Part shown: one piece after another, positions 1 through 12,640 of the stretch | Numbering within the stretch: the first letter of the stretch is position 1 | Layout: each line of letters starts with the position of its first letter | Source of the DNA: Certhia americana | Lineage: Eukaryota > Chordata > Aves > Passeriformes > Certhiidae | Direction: 5' to 3' | DNA length: 64,000 nucleotides | Assembly (NCBI GenBank): GCA_018697195.1 | Contig: CM031878.1 | Location: 32,249,995-32,313,994 of the forward strand | The notes under the pieces: generated by a model | The model's input: only the letters and a program-made list of their open reading frames with translations | What the model was told of the DNA's origin: nothing | The model's database searches: none | Program-made: the position numbers and the translations under genes

Positions 1-548
1 CTATCAGCCCTGGAATCCCAAAAGGGTGTTGAGTGATTGGTAGATTTAAAAGATACTCTGTACCCTTTAGGGCATTGGGCATTCCAGGTGTCCTTTCTCC
101 TTGGAAACCACCCCCCCCATACCTGGTTGGTGGCCTTCCTCCCCCTCCCCACCTCCCCTTCCCCCAGGTAAAAAGGGACAGGAACCACACGGTCTTTAGA
201 GTTGCATCATAGTTCCATCAGAGTTTGTCTGCAGTTCCATCAGCAGTAACACGCTACTGTAGCCTCTACAGACTTCGGCTACAATTCTGATTAACTCTGT
301 TAGAGGACTTGCTACATTCAGTGGCATGTGTGCCTTGGATTGAACCCTCTATCAGAATTTGACTCCTTCCTTCATCTCGCCTTAAAACTGCTCCGTGGAA
401 GAGAATCCTGAAAGCTCCGACAGGTCTGGACTTGTCCTCAGTGCCCAGTGAGTCAAAGGTGCCTCTGTGGTTAAACACCTCAGCTGCTGCCAATTGGCTC
501 AGCCAGCAAGGCCAGGAAAGCCAGGCTCGGTTCTGTCTGTGATATTGG
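1..548 (+). mobile_element. ERV LTR, left end cut by window
   Basis: This block aligns along its whole length with the reverse complement of 12042-12586, so it is a dispersed repeat. The copy at 12042-12640 carries AATAAA followed by the shared words ending in ctctatcagaatt, as in an LTR R/U5 region; that sets the sense strand of this copy as plus. Homology stops near the bases gatattgg at 541-548. Roughly 50 bases of the 5' end lie outside the window. Compared with its partner, this copy has lost about 12 bases around position 332 that include the polyadenylation hexamer. The minus-strand reading frame over 266-583 is antisense to the LTR and not a gene. The exact ERV family is not identified. 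Confidence 0.75.
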
Positions 549-2580
549 ACTTTTACTCCAATAGTGCATCTAAAAAGGAGCAAGTCAAAGGAAAAATTTA
601 TCTTGTCTGCTACGTACTAGCCAAGTAGGTCTTTGAAGATGGCAGCAGATTTCCATGTCTCTATTTCTCTTGTCACTCTGAAGGGAGAGGCAGTGTCCTT
701 GAAGCTAATTTTTATCAGTGAAATGGGAACTTCTATAGAATACTGTAGAGAAGTAATTTCTTAGGGTGTTTTTGAAACAATAGTTGAACAAGTTAATAGT
801 TCTCCCATGTTAATTTTACATGACAGGTAAATCATTTGAGGTTAAGTTCTTTTGGGACAAGCAAGAACAGGTTAGTTTACTGTAGCACAGTTTTAGTATT
901 CTCAATACCAACAAAACAACAAAGGGGAGAGTCCAGTTCTGAAACACTCTAAGAACTGATTGGTGCCATCTTTTGAGTTTTGAGCTTCAAGGCTGGAAAT
1001 CTAACCCAGGTGGTTGAAATATCCCCTTACCATCCTAGGAATGCGCTGTGAAATTCAAATATCTCTGGATTCCCCTAATACCATTACAATTTAAAAAAAA
1101 AATCCTGCAAGGATGGCTGAGATTTATAAATATTTTGGAACAGCACGAGAAAACTGAGCTTTTCTTTAGCTTATTCCTAAATACTTTCTACTTCTTACTG
1201 GGTAAGCACCTGTAAAGCACACATCTGGACTAACGAAAAAGAGTTTTGTGTATCCGACACAAGTGTAGACAAGGTAGACCAACTGTGTGATTATTGCTCA
1301 TTAAACATTTTGTGCTCTTGAGATTCATTCAAGTCCTTCTGCTGTGAACCTCCTTTTTAGGAATAGAAAGTTTTCCCCAGTTTTGTAATAATTCTGTTGA
1401 TTCTTGGTAAGGCAGGTTGTCTCTGGACACATATTTCTGTGACCTTTGCTCATGTCTAGTTTCATCTGAATGTCAGTGGGGGAGAGTGGGAAGGGGTAGT
1501 GATTTTTTTCTCAAAGAGTTCAAAATTACTTTTAAAACAACTTTCTTTTTCAAATTTGTTGGAATGGTTACTCTTGAAAGGTCATCTTTCATTCCCAGTT
1601 AACATTTCCAGTGTTTGAGAGAGTTTTATCTACACTAGAATAGGAAGACAGATCAGTGTCTTATAGAAAATGTTCTAATATAGAAACTCCTACAAAAGTA
1701 AGGGAAGGGATTGGAGCTGCAAGAAGGGACTTCCATACCTCAAAGAACAAAAATTAGAGAGATAGCATCGAATACTTCTGAGTAAATCAAGGATTGTATC
1801 ATTGCGGCATGAAAAAAAAAATGGATAAGGGGACTAAGGTGATATTTCGAAATTGAATACTTGTCTGGGATAATGTGTTGTAAATATCTATCTTGCATTA
1901 CCTAATGCAAATTGTCACTTAGACTCATTCAGCTTTTCTACTTACAAGAGACTGACTTATTCCAACTTGCTTTCAATAGGCACAGATGTTTACACCTTGA
2001 CTAAAACATACAAGAAACTGAGAACTAATTACAAAGTCCTCCTAATGGTACAGCTGAACTCCTTCACCTTATCCATGTCCATTTTTTTCTTCCTACATAT
2101 AATCTCATTAATGGAACTGTTTGGTCTGACTAAATAAGGCAAACCAAATTTTCAGAATCACTTTTTACTAGATGCTACTCTTCAAAAATAGATTTCTGTG
2201 TAGCATTGTAATTCTGACTGCACTACTGATTTGGAATTTGTTTGAGTTGTACCAGGGCATGCAAACTACCAGCTTATTTTAAATTAAATTTCTCAGGACT
2301 CTTTCTAGTGTTGGCTATTTTTACAACTGTTTGCAGATGTTCAGTTCAGACCTCCTCTAGAGAATTCTTCACTTAGTACTCTGGAACTGATGCAAGGGAA
2401 ACTTAGATCATTTTAAATCATCCCAAGTTTGTATACATAATGTGTAATAAAAGGAGGAAAAAGGCATTTCAGTTGACAAAACAAAAAGAGGTTTGTTTTC
2501 TACTCTATAGTTTTAGGAGTGCATAGGGTTTGATTTTCATAAATATTTCTTAGGCTATTTAAAAATAAAGGAGCATACTG
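549..2580. other. Unique AT-rich sequence, no gene seen
   Basis: Short reading frames only, no convincing splice-bounded exon and no recognised repeat. It contains a few short A or T runs. Probably intronic or intergenic. Confidence 0.6.
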
Positions 2581-2710
2581 GTTTGGGTGGTTTGTTTTTG
2601 TTTTTGTCTTTGTGGGGTTTTTTGGGGGGTTTGGTTGGTTGGGGTTTTGTTTGTTTGTTTGTTTGTTTGTTTGTTTGTTTGTTTGTTTGTTTGTTTGTTT
2701 GTTTGTTTTT
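2581..2710. repeat. G/T-only tract with (TTTG)n microsatellite
   Basis: The plus strand is almost purely G and T for about 130 bases. 2646-2710 is about 16 perfect TTTG units. 2616-2645 holds several G runs (four and six Gs, two GG pairs, then four Gs) that could form a G-quadruplex. The frames over it, rich in Lys-Gln-Thr-Asn on minus and Phe-Val-Cys-Leu on plus, are translation artefacts of the repeat. Confidence 0.9.
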
Positions 2711-3023
2711 CGGAGGGCTGCCAAAGGGGCAGTTAAATCTGTTGTGTAACCAATTAACCTGGCAATTTGTAGGCTTTGTGGAGTTCTTTTGGGAAGGCAT
2801 TAATACATGAAATGGCAGCTTTTGAAAATATGTTGTGGTTCTTTTAAGAGAGTTTTCTACAAATCATAGGATCCATGAGCTCAAAATCATCTTAACGAGT
2901 CTTTTCTTCATTGCAAAATAGCTTGAGATGAAGAGCTAATACTGCATCTGAAAACTGATGGAGTTTTTAGCAAGAACTCCACTTTCTGTCCAAGCATATT
3001 GATACAGAATGTTTGGTTGATAT

Positions 3024-3288
3024 CACAGAATCATGGTTGAAATTTGAAGGAACCACTAGAAATCACCTCCTGCAATGCTCTTGTCATCTAGAGCTGTTTG
3101 GTCAGGAATATGTTGAGATGCTTTTTGACTTTCTCCAGGGCAAGTAACTCCACAACTTCTCCGGGCTCTGTGTTTTCCAGTTCCCAGTCACCCTCACAGG
3201 ATGCCTCCTTACTTTCAGAGATATCCTCCCATGTTTCAATTTATGCCTGTTACATTTTGACCTGTAACTGGGCAGCACCAAAAGGAGT
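3024..3288 (-). mobile_element. CR1 LINE 3' fragment, left half of a split copy
   Basis: Starts with the usual minus-orientation CR1 3' motif (cagaatcatgg, then gaaggaacc) and continues with familiar CR1 3'-region words, including the cctgt-aactgggca stretch just before 3288. The copy is interrupted at 3288 and resumes at 3993. It is old and diverged. Confidence 0.8.
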
Positions 3289-3992
3289 TGTCTTGGTTTG
3301 GAAAGACAGGGGTGTCTGCTAGGAAACCAAAAAAAATGGAAACTTCCCTTGGATTTTGTTATAATCCTAAAATTGGAGGGGGGGTCTCAGACAACGATAT
3401 GAGGGTAGGAATAACAGTTCTTTACTAGTTAGTCTAACAAGGTAAATTAACAATAATAACTATAATATTGACAACAAACAGAACTAGAGAAGAAAAGAAA
3501 AAAAACAACAACCGAGTTACAGTTTTCCTCTGGCACCCCCCACCCCCTCAGTACTGTTACAAACTACCAGAGCCAGCAGCAGTCCTGGGAGGATGAGATG
3601 TATCCGAGGCTCGATGGTAGTAGCTGGAGCCGTAGAAAATGTCCTGGCTAGGCACGGGTTGCAGAAAACACAGTGTGGGGAGACCTGGAACAAAACTGAA
3701 GAAGCTGTGGGTGCAGGGCAGGGAGAAGGAGCTCCTGGCAGGGCAGGGAGGGAATGGGTTCCCAAAATCCCGGGGGACACACGAAGAGACGGTGGTCCGA
3801 CCGAGTTCCAGGTGAAGGAATGGTGAGAGCTCTCCGCCGTGCCGAGATGAGCAGCTCCTGCTCACCATCTCTGCCTTAGCTGCTTCTTTTGTTTGGTCCT
3901 AAGCACCAATGAGTACCGTAAAGCACCCAGCCATTAGCTTCTTAGCAACTTCTGGGAAAAAATTCTATAAGAAAATAACCCAACCCCCAACA
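3289..3992 (-). mobile_element. ERV LTR (ERVL-like) inserted into CR1
   Basis: A 704-base block with TGT...ACA ends (tgtcttgg at 3289, caaca ending at 3992) interrupts an otherwise continuous CR1. The flanks carry a 5-base target duplication, ggagt at 3284-3288 and ggagc at 3993-3997, one mismatch apart. Five-base duplications are usual for ERVL. The sequence resembles LTRs common in songbird genomes, with the minus strand as sense (it starts TGTTGGGGGTTGGG). No internal region is present, so it is a solo LTR. Reading frames at 3517-3868 belong to the LTR and are not genes. Confidence 0.8.
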
Positions 3993-4230
3993 GGAGCCTG
4001 GCTGGATCCTCTTTCCTTCACGTATTTATACACACTGATATTTCCAATAAATCTTCTTCAAGCTGAATAGTGCCAGCTCTCTTCTGTATTGGCAAACCCA
4101 GAAGTAGATACGGGACTCCAAGTGTGGTCTTACCAGCACTGAGTATAAAGAATCCTCTTTAATTTCCAGGGGTCACTTGACAAGATCCCTCACCATTGAG
4201 TAGTTGACTGTTTAAGAATACAGATCCTTA
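3993..4230 (-). mobile_element. CR1 LINE 3' fragment, right half of a split copy
   Basis: Continues the CR1 from 3288 without loss: the join across the LTR reads through typical CR1 sequence (ggagcctggctgg, cgtatttatacacactgat, then actccaagtgtggtcttacc and gcactgagta). Confidence 0.8.
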
Positions 4231-4808
4231 AAGAGCCAGGTGTTTTGCTGAAAAGTAAATACAACAATGCCAGAATAAATGTTTCACATTTTCACAGCAT
4301 AGCAAGGTCACCCCTTCAATTTTTCAAGGACTCTGCAACTGTGCAGGTACAGGCAGCCCTGTAGATCTTCCAATGACCTTTAAAAGGAGTAGTTATCATT
4401 AGGTAAGAAAGTATATTTGCTATATATTGTCTGTTTCATGTGGGAACAATTATGAAGAATTGGGGAAACACTGTAATAAACTGAAAGACAGGATAATAAA
4501 ATGACAAATGAAGTTCAATATGGATTTAAATATAAAGCAAACCAAAGCTGATTGTTACTCAATGTGTAGCAGAGCAATGGTTCCTCATTGCAATCTGCTG
4601 TGAACACTAAAATTTTGTGTACATAGTAAGATAATTGGATATTCTCATGGAAAAGGAGTTCAGTAGAGGGTATCTGAAAAAAAACCCCAACATGGGTACC
4701 ATGTTGTATGGTTTATGGAGTACCATTGCCCCTTTAAGACTTTGTTACCTTTGTATATTGGGTAAGCCAAAGTAAAAGCAGTATCTGTTCATTACTTTCA
4801 TCTGGGCT

Positions 4809-4816
4809 ATTATATA

Positions 4817-4848
<32 letters not shown>

Positions 4849-4860
4849 AATATATAAATA
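4809..4860. repeat. (TA)n microsatellite
   Basis: Near-perfect TA dinucleotide run broken by short TTTTA and AAATA interruptions. Confidence 0.95.
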
Positions 4861-6133
4861 TCTGACAGTATTTGAACTTCAAGGAAATTAACTTTATGAT
4901 AATGTCTCCATAGAATGGCAGTTCTAACAGTGGGAGTTTTACAGAGGAAATTTGTCCACAGCTAAGGTGTTATGCAGTGGAGGAATTGGTCTTCATTGCT
5001 TTACTTGGGCAAGACCACACTGTCTGCTGCTGAAACTCTATAGTCATATAGCTCTATCACTCAAGAGGTTCCTGCAAATTACATATGAACTTTTTTATTT
5101 TTATCAAGCAAAATATTGATCCCAGTATTTGGGATCAACAGAGTAAAAATATGAAGTAAATGCCTAGAGTTCAGAGAGGCAATAGAACTGAAGCAGTAAT
5201 TTTAATGTCCTTGCATAAGCTGTTCTACATCAGGAGTAATTTTCTTCTGTGATTACTTTGCTTCAAATCATTATGATATCAATAATCTTAAATGTGAATG
5301 TAAAGAAAAACAATCAGGAGCTGGGGAATGTGTGGAGTTTTTTGGGGAAGCAGAGTTTTTTGGGAGTTTTGTTCCTTTGTTTTGTGCAAAATTTTATGAT
5401 GAATTACACATGAAACTAGAAGCTGGTAGATTTTTTCTGTTACTAAATGATAAAACAAGCTAATTCACTTCCAGAAAGCACTGCTATGTCCTTGATTGCT
5501 TTCCCCACCTTTTTCTAAATCTTGCTGAGTATTTTAAAGTAGAAAAATAACATTTTTTCTACTTGGTTACTAGTTGCTAAGTAGCAGACATAAAGCCTAT
5601 TGAAGTTCTTAAAAAGGTTCCTGATGTCTAATGTGAGATTTTTGTCTGAGTCTTATTTTTTAATTTCATCTGGTCAAATGCTCTTTCAATGCCTTTCAAC
5701 TCATGTAAAAACATGGTCTGTAAGTGTGTTCCATGTGCATTCATAGTTTAGTTTGTGCATGTCAATGTTCATAGAGGTTTATGTCAGTCCTAGCAGCAGT
5801 AGAATTTCTGAACTTGCTTACATGACTTGAAGTATATTCATACAAGCACCTGAAACTTCAACTGAAGGTGTCTAAAATAACCAAGACTGTAAATTTTTAG
5901 TCTGGATCACTGTTCTGCCCTGACCTGAGAATGAATACAGTACCGGAGTTGTCCTAAGGGTTGATCACACACCTGAATTTCCTATGTCACGTTTAGTGGT
6001 TAAGAAACTTTTTCTTGCTTTTCAGGTTGAAGTCTATTAAGGAAATATGTTTAGTCACGCAGCTTTTGATAGGAAGACTAAGGGTATGGCACATGTAAAG
6101 GCATGCCAGGAATCATTTTATGAGGAGATAATT

Positions 6134-6164
6134 ATGTTTCAAGTTCAAGTGGAACTTGAAACAT
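6134..6164. repeat. Perfect inverted repeat, 13-base arms
   Basis: atgtttcaagttc at 6134-6146 and its exact reverse complement at 6152-6164, with a 5-base loop (aagtg). It would fold as a stable hairpin in DNA or RNA. Confidence 0.95.
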
Positions 6165-9100
6165 TGTTGTTGGCACTTGAAGGTTACAGACCTGTCAAAA
6201 ATAAAATTTTCACACTAAACCAAGGTTGAATTGTGCATCCTGCTGCTCTACTAAAGGTGCATGCTTTTAGACCCACCCTCTGGAAACACAGTAAGCTGGA
6301 TGCTTCTCTGAGCTCCTTTTCTATTTCTGAATTGCACAGATAAATTCTCTTAAACTAGACATTTTTTTACATGATTTAAAATGTCAGTACCTAGAATCTC
6401 AGCTTTCAATGTATTCAGATGCCTCCTGGAAAACAGATAATGCTCAGGCATTTCTTTCATGTTGACTAATCCACTGAATTTCAAAGATGGTTTGTTTTTT
6501 TTTTTTCCCTGGCGCTGTTCAAGGTGCTAAACCTCACCTTCTGACCACTTTGGCCTACCTGTTGTTAATCTACCAATTCTAAGTACTGATTATTCATATC
6601 AACAAGGAAGTGATTTAGGAAAGACATAGAGAAGCAGGATTTCAAAAGAACACTGAACAAGCTGTCTTTTCTCAGTCATTGCTGCGCAATCACTGTATAA
6701 AATGTTCACATTCTACTTATTTTGACTACATGTAATTGGTGCTGCTGTGAAAGGTGAATAAATTAGTCCTATTTGGCTCAAACATCTGTTTTTATTGTAT
6801 GTGATTCTGCAGTTATGTTAGCTCCTAAAATATTAGTGGAAGAGCAAATGCAAAGCTTTCTCTAGGTTACATAGTGCTGCAAGTGGTGGCAAATGCGGAC
6901 CTCCATGAAAGGAAATAAAAATACCAACTTCCTGTGAAGAAGGAAAGATAGATGATTGCTGTTCAACATGTAGTCTGCATTCAGCTGATGTTCTTTTCCT
7001 CAAGACTCCACAAGAGAAATAGAATTTCATTCTGTGAGAGGAAGTGGAGCAAAAATAGGTGAAAGAACTGATCACCTTCTTCCTGAATTGAGTGGGGCAT
7101 GGGAAAAGATAATGAAAAAAGTACCAGCATACTCTTGCTATAAAGCAAACCACTCTGTCCAAAATGAACAGTTAGAAAAAGCACACAATACTAGCATATG
7201 GTGATAATCAGTGGACTGGTAACATTGAAAAAAGCATGAGAGAAACATCAAAGAGAAAGTAGCACTGCTTTAAAAATTTTCTCCGCTGTAGGAGAAAGGT
7301 AAAAGGTTCTAAGGTTCTGCATCTGGTGTCTCCAGATGTTATTTTTTTTTTCTTTTTTTAATATTCCAAATATAGAAAAGGTTCATCTAACCAGTTCAGT
7401 ATTTATGAGCAAGGCACAGTTGATAATCCTGGAAAAAAACGCCACACCTATCATATTTTCTGACATTTCATTAGAGCATATAACATTCTAGATACAGGTT
7501 ATGTGTTTAGTAGGGTTCACTTTTTGCCTTTATTTTAAATATTTAATTTCTTTACTGTGTCATCTTTGTTACTTGTTTCTCTTATTACTAAAGTTAAATG
7601 GGATTTCCTGAACATCACTGTTGTTGTCTGCCTTCTACTTTGGATTCTGTTTCCACAGTAAATGGTTTTTCAGTTGGCATATATTTGGTGGAAATATTTG
7701 CATTTATAGAATCTGGAACAAAACTTGCCCTGCCCTCAAACATATCCAGTTTGAAATTGAGGTTGACCATAAGTCACTAATACTCAGGTTCTAATGAGGT
7801 CTTAGGCTGATTTAAAGTACACAAAAAAAACCCAGATAAATTTAAAAAGTCATTCAGAGTCCACAGTCAGAAACACTGGGACACGTGACACAGAAACAGA
7901 CACGTTCTTCAGTAGTGATGGATTCCTGTGAGTTGAGTGCTGGGAAAGTATGTCAGCTCCCTTGTCTGAGAATTCTTCAGGTATCTTAGTGGAGAAGAAC
8001 TGAAATCTGCATGAAATTTCAGGATATTAAGAGTTATAATACTGATATAGAGCATTTACTGTCTGATGTATTATGAGCATATGTCTGATGTATTTTGAAT
8101 CACAAGATTTAAAAACTATGTGGAGTGTTGGGTAACAGCTTTTTTTCTTTGCCTTTTCCTAAGCAAAAAAAAAAGTTGGTTTAGAAAGGCTAGTATATAG
8201 GCTGAAAGAACATAGGTCTTGAATAAAGGCAAGCTTTTTATGCAACACAGGAATTAGCAGCTGGTCACATTTTGACACTAATTTTACTTCATTGAACTGT
8301 TCTACTTGTAGGACAGTGTAAGTGGATTTATCCCATGTAATGTGTCTTCAGGCAAAATGATTCCTGCATCATACAGATGTATGATAGTTCATACATAGTG
8401 TGAAGAAAACACTTAATCATAACCCTGAGGAAATAAAAGATATGTCAGAGATTTAAGCAGATCAGACAAGATTTTGTCACTGGATTTACAACCACAAAGT
8501 ATTTCTGCAAAAATTCTTAATTGAATGTGAACATTATAGACATTAACTTTGTAGAAATTAATGTCTTGTTCAGTGATATATATATCCAATGAGGTATTGA
8601 TCCTAAATTCCATACAGAGACTGAATTTTCAAGGTGTTACCAGTTTAGTTCAGGAACTAATGTGTACCTATGGTCTTTATATAATATTGCCTTTAAAGAT
8701 TTCATTACAGAATTATAGTGAATGTTTAAAACTCTCCTGGAATGTTAACAGCAGTATATACCTACAGTTAAGCACTGGACTGGATCCATCTTGTCAATAC
8801 CTGCTGAAAATCATTTCAACATGCTGGTGGCTCTTTGAGAATTTGTTACACCAAAAAATAAAATTACTTTGATTAAACTATGCAGAAATAAGGAGGTGCA
8901 GCTTTTTTGGTTCAAAAACTATTCTCACAAGGACTGGAAAAATACCAAGTGTATAAATATCAGGCAGGCAGCAGTCTTTATCCCGTTACAATGTTCAGAG
9001 TTCGGTGATTTTTATTTTCGTTTTCAGCTTTTTTTTTTTTTTTGAGAGAAAAAGTGATTTAGACATGAGTATAATATTTCAGTAAGTCCTTCTCATTGTG

Positions 9101-10659
9101 TCCACTTGCCTTGACTTTGGTTACTCTCCCTTAATTAAAAGGGAGCTTGCTATCAAGTCTTTTGAAGCATTTAACAAGGCTCCCTCTAACTTTATACATC
9201 ATGGTGCTCCAAAGTCCTATCAAATATTTAACAAGTCTTACAGAAGTTGCATGCAGGTGGATTATGGTGAAAGATCTTTAAAATACAGCATATTTTATGT
9301 TGTGGTGTGTTGCACACCATTCCTGCATGATGACTTCCAGTAACTCTGATGTCCAAGAAGAAGGTGCAAGATGTCTGAGTTTGTCTTATCTTACCTAATT
9401 TTTAGATCTTAAAGATAAGACTATATGGGAATCCTCATACATAAACAGTCTTTGAATCATTTTCTATTCATTCAGCTTTTTAAATCCTTTACTGAGAACA
9501 CATGACAATCTACAGTAAACTATTACATATGCTTCTCACTGAGGAAAAAAATTCTGACCTGTAAAACAAATCCTTATTTTTTTAAATACACAGATCACCT
9601 TCTGAATAGAAATGCTATGGTGTTTACCTCCTTCCACTGTCAAATTTAAAGAAAATTAATGCATTATTCAAGAAAATTTCTAAAGCAGAAGCAACAAGTG
9701 CTTATTTCAGACTATGACACCAGTACTGGCAAATCCTTCTAGCTGACAGTTTGTTTCGTTTCTGTAGAGTGCTAACCTGCTATTAGTCTATTAGTGTGTG
9801 AGAAATGTTTCCTTCTAGTTTTCCAAATATGCTAATTCTTTCCAGTAGACGATCATCACATTGTGTTTGTAAAACTTGTACTGGATAGATTTTTATTTTG
9901 TTTTTAGCAGCAGGATAGCTATTCTGATGCAGAAGAAAGAGGGTGTGAACTTTGAAACTGGCTTTACTTACACCAAGGCTCCAGACAGGCTGAAGCATAG
10001 TTCCTCTCTGCTCCCACCCATATATTCAATGGCTTGTGCTACTAATTATCTCGGCTTTCTGAGGTGCTTTCTTCTGGCCTTGGCATCCCAGGTGAATACC
10101 CTCCTTGAGTATCCATAAAACTATCTCTGAAACTTATTTGTGACATGCATTGCATCAATCTGGCAAAGTTATGCATAATGAATATCTGTGCATTGGCAAG
10201 TGTGTGCAATTTTAAGTATTAATATGAACTTTTTAGGTGTGTCATTCCTTTTCCCCCTCCCTCTGGATATTAAAATTCTAAGGATTTTAGGTTTAAAAGG
10301 TTTCCCTTTAAACAGAATTCATTTAATTCTTCACAGTGCTTTGGTTGTTGGCTTATACCCAGGAAGTAAGTAAGGTGCTTTAAAAAAGGATTTGAGTCTC
10401 TTTAATGGGCAGGTTTCTGTGTGCATTTAAATGAAATTAGTGATCCTAAGAACAATATATGATTCCCCTCAATTATTGGTTAGATTCGATGCTTCTTCAT
10501 GAAAAGTAGCCTTGTCTGATGCAGACATCCAAAAATGAAAGTACTGGTAGGTAGCAGGAAGATCACGAGAGTTTTCATTTTGTAGTTGAAATTTTTCTGA
10601 TTAAACTGAGGATGACAATACATTAGCTCACTGAAAGAGACAATTTTTGAGTTCCTTTA

Positions 10660-11530
10660 ACTCAGTTATTGCCCTCTCCAGCCTTTCTCTGTCAAAACAG
10701 AAGAATTTCTCAGCCCTTCAAATTTGTTTATAAAGCAGCCAATCCACCTCCTGGATCACAGTTGGTTTTCTTTTTCTCTCTTCTATGTTCCCCTTGAAAT
10801 GCAAAGAGTGGAATGACATACAGCACTCAAAGTATGTGTGCATAAATGTTACAGGAACAAATAGATGACCTTGTCCTTAGTGACCTTTTGATGAAGCCAA
10901 ACTTTTTTTTTTGCTTCTCAAGTACTGGTGCGCACTGAGTTGATGATTTCAGGGAACTTCTAAAGCTGACTCAGATTTTGTTCCTGAGTTTAACTGTCAG
11001 TTCTGTGTTGTTTTTCCACAGCACAACCTTTCACCTACCACATCCCTGAGGCCCTTCTAGAGTTTTTTGCCATGGGCACAGCATTTGGCTACCCTTAAAG
11101 ACCCTGGTATGGTCTGCATCTTGGAGATTTCAGATGCCTCTCCTTTCCAGGTGTCTGAAAGGGAAGTGATATACAGGTGTAGCCAGTACCAACCCTTGAA
11201 AGAGGCATCCTACTCTTGCAATTTTTCCTAAGAACTATCATTTTTTCCTCTGCTGTATCTGTCCTCTTGTTCTTAAAATTATTTCTTATTCAGCCCCAAG
11301 GTAGTGGAATTTCTTTATAACACTTCATGTAGAATCTTGTCATAGGCCATTTGAAAATCCCATCAGGATTAATCCACATGGTTATTGCTATCCTTTTGTA
11401 ATTCCAACAGGATAATAAAGCAGAATTCCCTTTACAAAACCTACACTGATGACTCCCCAACCAAACCCTGTTCACTTGTGGGTGATAAATAATCTCTTCC
11501 CCATTTTCTTCCAAAAATCACCTTCAAATC
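10660..11530 (-). mobile_element. Old CR1 LINE fragment (CR1-L-like)
   Basis: Heavily decayed but recognisable in minus orientation. The order of landmarks matches amniote CR1: a cagcactcaaagtatgtg part, then gcgcactgagttgatgatttc, then near 11340-11480 catttgaaaatccca, ttccctttacaaaacc, tgatgactccccaac and tgttcacttgtgggtga. Many small gaps. Boundaries are approximate. The minus frame at 11290-11514 is not an intact reverse transcriptase. Confidence 0.7.
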
Positions 11531-12041
11531 ATAGTTTTTAAAGATTTTTATGGGAGTGTATGGACTTTCTTGATTTGCAAAACTATTTAAGAAGGGTTGC
11601 AAGTAAAATAAAAATCAAAATAAAGAAGTTAAACTGAGAATTTTATTACGATTATTGATTTTTATTTCCATGTAACACTCAGCAGATTGTTATATTTAAT
11701 AGTTTATTTGAATATTTTGGAAACTTTACAGACATCAACTTGATATGTGACATTTACAAATGAGATAAGTATTTCTTTTTTTGGATGGAGTGAACAAAAT
11801 ATCCCTGGCAGAACAAGTGTCTTGACAGTGAACTCTTTACTGTGTTGTTAAAGACTTTGTTTTTGGATAAATAGTGATTTTGCACTATTTTAGAAATTTA
11901 TTGCATTTGTCCAAGAAAAAAAAAAAAGTCTATTTCAAATACTAAGTCATATAGGAAGTTCGAGGAGACTAGGTTCACATGTTCTTAAAATTCAATTTTA
12001 GGATTAAATGTTCTCGGTTCCATGGAGGTTTATTTGAGTTA
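11531..12041. other. AT-rich unique sequence
   Basis: No gene or recognised repeat; contains one poly-A run near 11915. Confidence 0.5.
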
Positions 12042-12640
12042 CCAGTATCACAGACAGTGCCTTGGCTTTCCTTGCCCTGCTGCTGAGCCAAATAGCGGCA
12101 CTGTGGTGTTTTACCCCAGGGACACCTTTGGCTAGCTGGGTGCTACAGCTGGGCACAGGAGGCAAGTCCAGACCTGTCAGAGCTCTCAGGTTTCCTCCTA
12201 ACGGAGCGGCTTTAAGGCAGTGGTGAAGGAAGGAGTCAATTCTGATAGAGGGTTTAATCCAAGGCTTTTATTCTGGCATACATGCCTCTGAATGTAGCAG
12301 GACCTCTAGCAGAATCTATCAGAGCTGGAGCCCAACTCTGTGACAGGCTACAGTAGCTGCTGTAACTGACGTAACTACCGATGTGACTGACTGTGACCCT
12401 GGTCCCTGTCCTTTTACCTGGGGGAGAGGGAGGCGGGAAGGGAGAGGAAGCCACCGACCAGGTACGGGAGGGGGTGTTTCCAAGGACAAAGGACACCTGG
12501 ATGACCCAATGCCCCCTAAGGGGTGGAGGGCATCTTTTGAAATTGCCAATCACTCGAGGCCCTTCTGGAATTCCAGGATTGATAGACAGGCTCAGCAGGG
12601 GTCAGGGTGGGGAAAGGAAAGGTGATTGACAAATCAGGGG
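12042..12640 (-). mobile_element. ERV solo LTR, partner of the 1-548 copy
   Basis: On the minus strand this reads as the same LTR as 1-548. It keeps a polyadenylation signal (AATAAA on minus, plus coordinates 12267-12272) that the other copy has lost. It extends about 50 bases farther 5' than the truncated copy. No gag/pol/env-like sequence is attached on either side, so it looks like a solo LTR. Exact ends and target duplication are not resolved. Reading frames at 12254-12629 lie inside the LTR. Confidence 0.75.
12267..12272 (-). terminator. LTR polyadenylation signal AATAAA
   Basis: Minus reads cagaataaaagcc inside the 12042-12640 LTR. The equivalent bases are missing from the copy at 1-548. 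Confidence 0.6.

Larger units (their letters stand above)
4231..10659. other. Unique AT-rich sequence, no gene seen
   Basis: About 6.4 kb without a recognised repeat family or a convincing exon. It includes an AT microsatellite (4809-4860), a perfect 13-base hairpin (6134-6164) and scattered poly-T runs. The frames at 6047-6229, 8561-8872, 9098-9343 and 9876-10118 have no recognisable domain or codon pattern. Confidence 0.55.

Noticed and set aside
9908..9942. Possible 35-base microexon after a strong acceptor
   Set aside because: Length is not a multiple of three, the donor (gtgtga) is weak and no neighbouring exon supports it.
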